DNA of 64,000 nt from Phycisphaerales bacterium. Its GTDB lineage: Bacteria > Planctomycetota > Phycisphaerae > UBA1845 > Fen-1342. This document shows positions 34,853 through 41,737 of this stretch, piece after piece. The DNA lies in NCBI GenBank assembly GCA_016716475.1, contig JADJWG010000002.1, forward strand, positions 930,001 through 994,000, read 5' to 3'. Each line of letters begins with the position of its first letter. Position 1 is the stretch's first letter. Position numbers and translations under genes: made by a program. The notes under the pieces were generated by a model. That model saw nothing but the letters and a program-made list of their open reading frames with translations. It was not told the origin of the DNA and did not search any database.

Positions 34853-35205
34853 CGCCGGCTGTTCCACCCCATCGGATACAACACACGTCTCTCACCCGCG
34901 CGCATCATGGGGACTGCTGCGCGCTCCACCGGTTGCAGCGACACACCGCGAGCAAAGGGGTGGGACGGTGCATGGCACGAAGCTCCCCGCATTGGACAGT
35001 GGGAAGGTACGAAGAATGTGTGCAGTCATAGCCAGGGCGTATGTCCGGTAACAGGAGTTACCGTTTTTTCTGTTCTGAAGCGAGAGCTGGGCCATTCAAG
35101 GGGGCTATTGTTTAGCAGGGTGTTCTTTCGTACCGCGCCAACTGCGGCGCTATTGTCCCGGGCCCGGGTGCCTCGCCGCCCTCCATTTCACACTCGGAGC
35201 ATGCC
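34853..35205. other. Intergenic region with terminator and AT-richer stretch
   Basis: No coding frame of quality is seen in these 353 bases. They contain the terminator at 35046-35070. The Shine-Dalgarno/start region of the following lipoprotein lies at the right end. Confidence 0.6.
35046..35070 (+). terminator. Intrinsic terminator
   Basis: CGGTAAC and GTTACCG form a perfect 7-bp stem around the tetraloop AGGA, followed at once by six T. It lies 194 bases after the NeuD-like stop, the nearest upstream gene on this strand, so it ends that transcript or an unannotated short RNA. Confidence 0.75.
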
Positions 35206-35847
35206 ATGTCTCGACTTCGCATCCGCGTCTGTGCGGCCACACTTGGTGGCGGGCTGCTGTTGGTACTGGTGCTCGGTGGCTGTCCGGGCCCGGGTGAAAC
35301 TGCGATGACTGCAGCGAATAACGAGGGATCGAGCAACGACAGCTCAGCCGTTGGAGGGGTCGGAAATGCCGATGGCGGCAACGCGGGAAACTCGGGGGGC
35401 GCAGGCGGAGCAGGCACCGACAACGCGGGTGATGCCGGCAACTCGGGCTCGGCTGGCGCCGGGGGTGCTGGTGGCGGACCCACCGGGGCACTGGTCGGGG
35501 TCTGGCGCGCACAATTTGTGGATCCACTGTTCGGACCGGGGCAGGTTGAGCTGGTACTGATGGCGAACGGCACTTTCTCGCAGCAGACGATTTACCAGGC
35601 CGGCTCCCTGGTCACCATCTTCGGTACTTTCCGCGTGTTTCCAACGGAGGCGCTGCTGCGGCTGGACATTCAACGCGGAGAACCGGCGGAGACTTGCGGT
35701 CCGCTCGGTTGCACACCGATCCTGTACCCGGCCGGGGAGAGCTACGGTTTCACCCTGCTGAACAATGGCCAGCTTGTGCTCCAGAACATCAACTGCAATC
35801 CTGCGGCGGGGTTGGTGTGTGTGTTCAACTTCGTGCGCGTGGTCTGA
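35206..35847 (+). CDS. Lipoprotein with Gly/Asn/Ala-rich linker and small beta domain
   Basis: The 213-residue precursor has a lipobox (LVLVLGGC, Cys about 26). A 60-residue linker of Gly, Asn, Ser and Ala follows (GNAGNSGGAGGAG and similar). The C-terminal domain of about 115 residues begins GVWRAQFVDPLFGPGQVELVLMANGTFSQQ, ends VCVFNFVRVV, and has four Cys that could form two disulfides. The domain resembles lipocalin-like/extracellular quantity-reporting domains that open with GxWxxxF. No family can be named. The linker would hold the domain away from the membrane. It is a single gene, convergent with purU. Confidence 0.72.
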   Translation: MSRLRIRVCAATLGGGLLLVLVLGGCPGPGETAMTAANNEGSSNDSSAVGGVGNADGGNAGNSGGAGGAGTDNAGDAGNSGSAGAGGAGGGPTGALVGVWRAQFVDPLFGPGQVELVLMANGTFSQQTIYQAGSLVTIFGTFRVFPTEALLRLDIQRGEPAETCGPLGCTPILYPAGESYGFTLLNNGQLVLQNINCNPAAGLVCVFNFVRVV

Positions 35848-35926
35848 GTACCGGCGGCAAGTAGCGGCAAGGATACCGAAGCGGCTCACGGATTGCGAGC
35901 CGTCCCGCGACACCGTTCAGACCGCA

Positions 35927-36781
35927 TCAGTCAAACACGACCGTCTTGTTCTGACTGACCAGGATGCGATCGTCGATATGCAGTCGCACCGCGCGCGACA
36001 GCACCATCCGCTCCAGGTCGCGTCCCTTGCGAATCAGGTCCGTCACCGTGTCACGATGCCCCGTTGCAGTTGTATCCTGCACGATGATCGGTCCGCCATC
36101 CAACACTTCCGTGGCGTAGTGGCTCGTTGCCCCGATCATTTTTACCCCGCGTGCATACGCTTGTTGGTAGGGGGCTCCGCCCGCGAACGCCGGCAGAAAG
36201 CTGTGGTGAATGTTGATGATCCGCTGCGGCCAGCATCGCACGAACTCCGGTGATAGCACCTGCATATAGCGCGCCAGCACGACAAAGTCGGCCCGCGCAT
36301 CGGTGAGCAGCTCCTGTAATTCCGCCTCCTGGGCCACGCGTGTTTCCGGTGTCACGGCGCACACGGCAAAGTTGACCCGCGCATCATGCACGAGGTCGCC
36401 GGCGTCCGGATGGTTACTGATCACCAGCGGCAACTCGACATCCAGTTCGCCCGCCTTCCAGCGGTATAACAGGTCCGACAGGCAGTGCGTCTGCCTTCCC
36501 ACCAGGATCGCCATGCGCTTCCGCGGCAGGCCCCAGTGAGCGCGCCACTGCATGCGAAAACGCTCCGCCAACGGCTTCCACGCGGCGGCAAACGTGTCCG
36601 GTCCTAATCCAAAACCCTCCCGCTCCACCTCACAGCGCATGAAGAACTCACCGTGCTCCTTATCCGTGTGTTGATCAGAATCGAGCAGGTTGCCACCATG
36701 CTCCGCAAGAAAGGTCGCCACTGCGGCGACGATCCCGCGAGCATCCGGACAGGCGATCAGCAGACGGGCGGTGTTGCGCAT
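35927..36781 (-). CDS. purU: Formyltetrahydrofolate deformylase
   Basis: The 284-residue enzyme has an N-terminal ACT domain (ARLLIACPDARGIVAAVATFLAEHGGNLLDSDQH) and a C-terminal formyltransferase fold with VISNHPD, the ARYMQVLSPEFV segment and the catalytic Asn-His-Asp set (IINIHHSFLPAFAGG; GPIIVQD). PurU hydrolyses 10-formyl-THF to formate and THF, balancing one-carbon pools and supplying formate for PurT. With glyA elsewhere in the window it belongs to folate one-carbon metabolism. ATG 36781 starts the conserved ACT domain; a longer frame upstream is not conserved. It is divergent from the GNAT gene. Confidence 0.94.
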   Translation of the reverse strand: MRNTARLLIACPDARGIVAAVATFLAEHGGNLLDSDQHTDKEHGEFFMRCEVEREGFGLGPDTFAAAWKPLAERFRMQWRAHWGLPRKRMAILVGRQTHCLSDLLYRWKAGELDVELPLVISNHPDAGDLVHDARVNFAVCAVTPETRVAQEAELQELLTDARADFVVLARYMQVLSPEFVRCWPQRIINIHHSFLPAFAGGAPYQQAYARGVKMIGATSHYATEVLDGGPIIVQDTTATGHRDTVTDLIRKGRDLERMVLSRAVRLHIDDRILVSQNKTVVFD

Positions 36782-36885
36782 GGCTGCGGAGAATACTCCC
36801 CGACCGGCCAATCGCAAGCCGGTCTGCGCGTATACTCCGTGACGACGACAGACTTTCACCGGCCTGGCCGCGGGAGACCCCGGCG

Positions 36886-37452
36886 ATGTATGCAACCCCT
36901 GCGCTTGAACCCAACCATGGCGCGCCGCGCCTGCGGACAGCGCGGCTCGATCTGATCGCGGGCACTGCGGCGATGAACTGCGCCGATGCCGCACCGGATC
37001 GGCCTCAGCTTGGGGACCTCCTCGATGCCGATATTGCCGAAGACTGGCCGCCGGAACTCATGCGTGACGTGCTGTCCACCTGGGCCAATATCGCAACCGA
37101 GCGTCCCGCCGAAATCGGCTGGTGGAACTGGTACATCATCCGCGATGAAGCCGGCCCGCACGACCGCATCCTTGTCGGGGGGGCCGGTTTCAAGGGACCG
37201 CCCGATGAAGACGGATGGATCGAGGTGGGCTACAGCATCCTGCCGTCGTGGCAGTGCAAGGGCTTCGCCACGGAAGCTGTTGCCGCCCTGCTGGCCTGGG
37301 CTTGGCAGCATCCGCAGGTCACGTACATTGCGGCGGAAACGCTCCCGTACCTCTCGGCAGCGCTACGCGTTCTTAGCAAGCTTGGTTTCGAGTACGCCGG
37401 TGACGGCTCAGAGCCCGGCGCGGTGCGCTTCAAGCTCGCACGGCCTCGGTAA
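36886..37452 (+). CDS. GNAT-family N-acetyltransferase (RimJ/RimL-like)
   Basis: The 188-residue protein fits the RimJ/RimL-type acetyltransferase fold: LRTARLDLIA at the start, VGGAGFKGPPDEDGWIEVGYSILP in the central sheet, and the acetyl-CoA-binding helix SWQCKGFATEAVAALLAWAW. A final strand follows (SKLGFEYAGDGSE). Substrate unknown; relatives acetylate ribosomal proteins, aminoglycosides or small amines. The ATG at 36886 is the only reasonable start. It stands alone between purU (divergent) and the deiminase gene. Confidence 0.85.
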   Translation: MYATPALEPNHGAPRLRTARLDLIAGTAAMNCADAAPDRPQLGDLLDADIAEDWPPELMRDVLSTWANIATERPAEIGWWNWYIIRDEAGPHDRILVGGAGFKGPPDEDGWIEVGYSILPSWQCKGFATEAVAALLAWAWQHPQVTYIAAETLPYLSAALRVLSKLGFEYAGDGSEPGAVRFKLARPR

Positions 37453-37620
37453 CACCGCAATTCAGCGTGGCGTACTTCACAGAAACAAGCTGGCATCCCC
37501 TGCCGACACGTTGGTATACTCGTATTCGGGAATATCTGTAGCGTGTCCCAGCCGTCGGATCGAAGCTCCCGGCGGCCCCCTTTCGCCGGAACCGAACATA
37601 ACCCTTGCGGGGAGAGGTAC

Positions 37621-39846
37621 GTGGCCTTGTGGCACACACGATCGCTGTACAGTCTGATTTTGCTGGGGGTGTTACATTCCGGAGTGGTCAGGGGCTGGGT
37701 GGCGGAGCCACCCACACCGCGGACATCGCAGCACGGGCCACTCCCGGCCTTCCTCACCAAAGAAGAAGCTCTGTTGCCGCTTCCGGCGGTAACCGGCGAA
37801 CGACTCGTTCCGACGGGCTATGTTCGCACCCCGGCCGAATACGAGCCCAACGAGGGGCTCTTGTTCAGTTGGGTCTCCACCTTCGACACCGTACTCACGA
37901 ACATCATCGTCTATACCACCACCGGTAACCCCGGCGGACACGCCTGGGTCCTCGTACCCAGTGCGGCCACGCAACTCACGGCGACGAACAAACTCAGCGC
38001 GGCCGGCGCGAACATGGCGCGCGTCGAGTTCATCATCCGCAGTCAGAACAGCGTGTGGATTCGGGACTATGGCCCCCGTTTCATCCAACAGGAAGGCACG
38101 CGCGCCATCGTGGACCACACCTACAATCGCCCTCGCCCGCTGGACAACGGCCTTCCCACGTACCTTGCAGCCGCCTGGGGCGAAATGCGCTACGCACTAC
38201 CCCTCGTGCACGGCGGCGGCAACTTCCATCTCTTTTCGAATGGGGACGCTTACCTCACTGGTCTTATTCTCAACGAAAACAGCGGCGTTAGCTCGAACGA
38301 AGTGCTCACCTACTTTGGCGACTACGAAGGACTGGATGTCACCATCGTAGAGCCCTTCCCCAGCAGCGTGGACGCCACGCAGCACATCGACATGTGGTTC
38401 CTGCCGATCGGTGACAATCGTGTCATCATCAATGAGTATGCCGGCGCGGATACCTACGCACCGCGCCGCATCACGAACGAAACTGCGAACACACTCGCGA
38501 GCCACGGCTACGAGGTTCACCGCGTCCCCGCGTGGAACAGCGGCAACGGCGGTGTCGGCGGCACGCACTACACCTACACCAATGCCATCATCATCAATGA
38601 CCAGGTGCTGATTCCCTGGTACAACGATCCGCGCGACGCCCAGGCCCTCGCCGTTTTCGAGGCCGCCCTGCCCGACAAGACCATCCGACAGATCGACTGT
38701 CGGCAGATGATCAACTATGCGGGTGCGTTGCATTGCGTCGTCATGCACGTGCCCGAGCTGATACTGCCCGCGGCACCCCAGGTGCGGATAACTTCCCCGC
38801 GCCCCGGCGATCTCCTTCTCGGTGGCGAGACCCGCGTCATCACATGGACCGCCTACGACCAGAACACCGTCAGCCACGTGGACATCTGGCTTTCCACCGA
38901 CGGCGGCGCGACGTTCCCTTACGTGGTGGCCGAGCAACTCCCCGATACCGGTTGGTTTGCCTGGATTGTGCCCAGGGTTGCGGCTGAGGATTGCCGACTG
39001 CTGATCGCGGCGCATGATCCCCTCGGAAATGTGGGTACGAACGTCACCCGTCGGGGCTTCCGCATCGCACCACGTACTCCTGAACAGGTGTACGCCTTCT
39101 GGCTCGACATGGATCCGGGCTGGGCCCGCACCGGGCAGTGGCAGTTCGGCACGCCGCTGGGCCAGGGTGGCAGCTCGAATGGTTTCCCTGATCCGACTTC
39201 CGGTTTCAGTGGCAATAAGGTCTTTGGCGTCAACCTCGCTGGCGACTATGCAACAACTCCCGGCGGGCCTTATTACCTTACGACCGAGCCACTCGACCTG
39301 CGCGGCATCATCAACCCAACCCTCCGCTTCCAGCGCTGGCTCAACACCGACCAGCGGCCCTACGTGGAAGCGACGGTCGAACTCTCCATCGACTATACGA
39401 ACTGGACCATCCTCTGGTCGAACGGCACTTCCGCGGTGACCGCTAATCAGTGGGCGAGCGTCACCTATGCCCTGCCCGACTGGGCCGCCCAGCAGCCCAC
39501 CGTCTATCTCCGCTGGAGCTACCGCGTGAACTCCAGCGCCTGGGCCTTCAGCGGTTGGAATATCGATGACATCGAGGTGTGGGGGATTCCGGCCATGACG
39601 CCCTTCCGCTGCCATGGCGACATGAACTGCGACGGTTTCGTGACCTTTGCCGACATCGGTCTCTTCATTGCCGCGCTCAAGGCCGGCGGCCCAGGCAACT
39701 GGCCCGCCCCCGATCCACCCAACGGCATTTGCCCCTATGAGAACGGTGACTTCACCGGCGACGAACAGGTCACATTCGCCGACATTTCCGGTTTCATTGC
39801 CGCGCTCAAGATCGCTGACCCGGTGCCCTGCGTGACGACACCTTGA
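37621..39846 (+). CDS. Secreted peptidylarginine deiminase-like enzyme with Ig-like, jelly-roll and dockerin-like domains
   Basis: The 741-residue protein has a signal-like N-terminus (LYSLILLGVLHSGVV) and a guanidino-group-modifying domain of the PAD_porph/agmatine deiminase family. Active-site candidates are D149 (WIRDYGPR), H255 and D257 (QHIDMWF) and the nucleophile C372 (YAGALHCVV). The ALHC context resembles Porphyromonas PPAD, which deiminates peptidyl-arginine, more than cytoplasmic agmatine deiminases. Following it are a domain opening ITSPRPGDLLLGGETRVITW (Ig/Kre9-like), a jelly-roll-like domain and two dockerin-like loops (GDMNCDGFVTFADI and GDFTGDEQVTFADI). GTG 37621 has a GGGGAGAGG site; the frame upstream is less plausible. 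Peptide or free-agmatine substrates are both possible. Confidence 0.8.
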   Translation: MALWHTRSLYSLILLGVLHSGVVRGWVAEPPTPRTSQHGPLPAFLTKEEALLPLPAVTGERLVPTGYVRTPAEYEPNEGLLFSWVSTFDTVLTNIIVYTTTGNPGGHAWVLVPSAATQLTATNKLSAAGANMARVEFIIRSQNSVWIRDYGPRFIQQEGTRAIVDHTYNRPRPLDNGLPTYLAAAWGEMRYALPLVHGGGNFHLFSNGDAYLTGLILNENSGVSSNEVLTYFGDYEGLDVTIVEPFPSSVDATQHIDMWFLPIGDNRVIINEYAGADTYAPRRITNETANTLASHGYEVHRVPAWNSGNGGVGGTHYTYTNAIIINDQVLIPWYNDPRDAQALAVFEAALPDKTIRQIDCRQMINYAGALHCVVMHVPELILPAAPQVRITSPRPGDLLLGGETRVITWTAYDQNTVSHVDIWLSTDGGATFPYVVAEQLPDTGWFAWIVPRVAAEDCRLLIAAHDPLGNVGTNVTRRGFRIAPRTPEQVYAFWLDMDPGWARTGQWQFGTPLGQGGSSNGFPDPTSGFSGNKVFGVNLAGDYATTPGGPYYLTTEPLDLRGIINPTLRFQRWLNTDQRPYVEATVELSIDYTNWTILWSNGTSAVTANQWASVTYALPDWAAQQPTVYLRWSYRVNSSAWAFSGWNIDDIEVWGIPAMTPFRCHGDMNCDGFVTFADIGLFIAALKAGGPGNWPAPDPPNGICPYENGDFTGDEQVTFADISGFIAALKIADPVPCVTTP

Positions 39847-39913
39847 CCGTACCGCGCGGTATCACTCAACCTCCGTACTGGAGCCCGGCACCGTCCGCGG
39901 CCATGATCTCGTA

Positions 39914-41281
39914 ATGCACTATTCATCCACCGCCGATACGATCGTGGCGGTCTCCTCCGGCTGGACGCCGGCGCCACTTGGTATCGTTCGCCTAAGCGGG
40001 CCCGAAAGCCACGCACTCGCGCTCGGGCTTGGTGCCGCGCCGCCCAAAGCGCTGTCGCCGGCGCCGGCGTGGTCGCATGCATGTCTCGGCCCCATCCCGG
40101 ATGTTCCCGACGTGGTGTGGCCCGCTACCGTCTACTGGTTTCGAGCCCCACGCAGCTATACAGCGCAAGATATCGTCGAGTTACACATGCCCGGTGCGCT
40201 GCCACTGCTCCGCGTGGTTGCCGACACACTGCTTGCACGAGGGGCACGCCGTGCCCTCCCCGGGGAGTTCACCGCACGGGCATTTCTCGCCGGCCGAATC
40301 GACCCCGGCACGGTCGAAGCCGTTCTGGCATTACTCCAAGCCCGGCAGGACGGTGATCTTCTGCGCGCCTCCCGTTTGCTCGGCCTGCGGGCGGCCACCG
40401 ATCACGAAGCACTCCGTGCCCGTGTCCTCGCGCTACTGGCACGGATCGAAGCCGGCATTGATTTCTCCGACGAGGACGATGTGCAGTTCATCACGCCGGT
40501 CGATCTGCAATCGGAACTCGCTGTGCTACGGCAAATGGTCGGGGCTGCCCGAAATAAGACCGAGTGTGGTGTGCAGACGCGCCCACACGTCGCGTTGGTC
40601 GGAAGACCGAACGCCGGCAAAAGCACGCTCTTCAACGCGCTACTGGGCACCCAGCGGGCCATGGTCTCCCCCGTCCTCGGTACTACGCGTGACGTGCTTG
40701 CGAGCACGGTCGAGTTCGCGGGGATACAAGCGATCTTACAGGACTGTGCCGGTCTGGGGGACACCACCGATGCGCTCGAGCTGGCCACACATCGCGCCAC
40801 GGAGCGGACTGCCGCACAGGCCGACCTCGTCATCTGGGTCCACGCGCTCGACACTACGTGGACGACAGCCGAGCACACCCTGCTGGAACGCCTGCCCCCC
40901 ACACGCCGGCTCATGGTGTTCAGCAAAGGAGACCTGATCCCCGCATCTGCTCCTCCCCCCCCCGACGTACCAGTTCCTGAAGTCATCGTGTCGGCCGAGT
41001 CCGGTAGAGGTCTGTCCGAATTGCGAGCAGCGGTTGCAGCACGACTCGCCCGGAGTGCCGGCGGGGAGTCTACGGCGGGGACGGTGCCCTGGCCCGCAGT
41101 GGAAAGTGCCCTGGAACGTGCGATCGCCTTGGTGCCACCCAGCGCAATCGAGGTTCCGTCGCTGGAGTTGGTTGCCTTGGAATTGCGGATTGTGGCTGAA
41201 TGGTTATCAGACTCTCAATCGCCACCCACCGATGAAGCGGTCCTCGACCGCATTTACTCCCAATTCTGTCTCGGTAAATAG
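39914..41281 (+). CDS. mnmE: tRNA modification GTPase MnmE
   Basis: The 455-residue protein has the MnmE layout: an N-terminal formyl-THF-binding domain with PGEFTARAFLAGRID, a helical domain and an inserted Ras-like G domain (G1 GRPNAGKS 230-237, G2 GTTRD 256-260). It ends QFCLGK with Cys452. With MnmG it makes 5-carboxymethylaminomethyluridine at tRNA wobble position 34. Two G-domain motifs deviate: G3 reads DCAG instead of DTAG, and G4 reads SKGD instead of NKxD, which may alter guanine specificity. ATG 39914 starts the conserved region (SSTADTIVAVSSG). Confidence 0.93.
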   Translation: MHYSSTADTIVAVSSGWTPAPLGIVRLSGPESHALALGLGAAPPKALSPAPAWSHACLGPIPDVPDVVWPATVYWFRAPRSYTAQDIVELHMPGALPLLRVVADTLLARGARRALPGEFTARAFLAGRIDPGTVEAVLALLQARQDGDLLRASRLLGLRAATDHEALRARVLALLARIEAGIDFSDEDDVQFITPVDLQSELAVLRQMVGAARNKTECGVQTRPHVALVGRPNAGKSTLFNALLGTQRAMVSPVLGTTRDVLASTVEFAGIQAILQDCAGLGDTTDALELATHRATERTAAQADLVIWVHALDTTWTTAEHTLLERLPPTRRLMVFSKGDLIPASAPPPPDVPVPEVIVSAESGRGLSELRAAVAARLARSAGGESTAGTVPWPAVESALERAIALVPPSAIEVPSLELVALELRIVAEWLSDSQSPPTDEAVLDRIYSQFCLGK

Positions 41282-41518
41282 ACCGAGTGATCAGATTCAA
41301 ACCCAGCGCCCCAGGTAGTCAGAAATTTCTCGTCTAAATGACAAAAGATGGTCCTATAATAACATTATTAAATAACATCATGCCACAGAATCACGCGTAT
41401 GAACCGTGACCAAGGTATTTTTCCCCCCCAACTCCTAATCTTTCTCTCGAAAGTAGCCGATCTCTCTCTCAGCCGCGCATGGTGGCCTCTCGTAACCGCT
41501 GGTAAATAAAGGCGTTAC
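41282..41518. other. AT-richer intergenic region
   Basis: These 237 bases between mnmE and the small-RNA promoter are distinctly AT-rich for this genome (41325-41400 especially). A TATAAT sits at 41355-41360 but without a matching -35. No coding frame is evident. Confidence 0.5.
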
Positions 41519-41548
41519 TTGACCCACAGCGATTATCGGCGCTATACT
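41519..41548 (+). promoter_or_regulatory. Strong sigma70-type promoter of a short transcript
   Basis: TTGACC (41519-41524), an 18-base spacer and TATACT (41543-41548) match the consensus at five of six positions each. No start codon with a downstream protein-coding frame follows before the terminator at 41617-41661, so the product is probably an RNA. Confidence 0.65.
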
Positions 41549-41553
41549 TCAGG

Positions 41554-41661
41554 AGGCAGTCCTAGCGGATTCCTGCTTGCAGGAGTCCATGAAGTACCTG
41601 GCTTCTTTCCCCTCCGGAGAGCACCGGGACGCCCGTAGGGCCCCTGGTGCCCTCTTTTTTT
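41554..41661 (+). ncRNA. Putative small RNA, about 107 nt
   Basis: The unit is bounded by the promoter at 41519-41548 and a rho-independent terminator. Within it, 41567-41588 forms a 9-bp hairpin (GGATTCCTG and CAGGAGTCC, loop CTTG, one G-T pair). The 3' end is a second hairpin (8-bp core GCACCGGG/CCTGGTGC plus flanking GAG/CTC) followed by seven T. The sequence between (about 41589-41616) is pyrimidine-rich and ends CCTCCGG, which could pair with a Shine-Dalgarno sequence. It does not show the conserved core of SRP RNA, 6S RNA or tmRNA. The transcription start (about 41554) is estimated. Regulatory sRNA is the most natural reading. Confidence 0.55.
41617..41661 (+). terminator. Intrinsic terminator of the putative small RNA
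   Basis: A hairpin with outer GAG/CTC and inner GCACCGGG/CCTGGTGC pairs is followed by seven consecutive T. On the opposite strand no T-run follows the hairpin, so it serves plus-strand transcription rather than rnr. Confidence 0.75.
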
Positions 41662-41737
41662 ACGGGCCTGCACCCACCACTACGCTTATGGGTCCGTTAC
41701 AGAAACGTATCCTTACGAACGGTTGTCACCTTGTCGC

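Noticed and set aside
38197..39615. Long minus-strand open frame opposite the deiminase gene
   Set aside because: It is antisense to a gene with clear domains and motifs. Its translation is a high-GC artefact without recognisable fold.
41554..41661. Identification of the short RNA as SRP RNA or 6S RNA
   Set aside because: The conserved SRP GGAA-tetraloop core and the large central bubble of 6S RNA are not seen. It is kept as an unclassified candidate.
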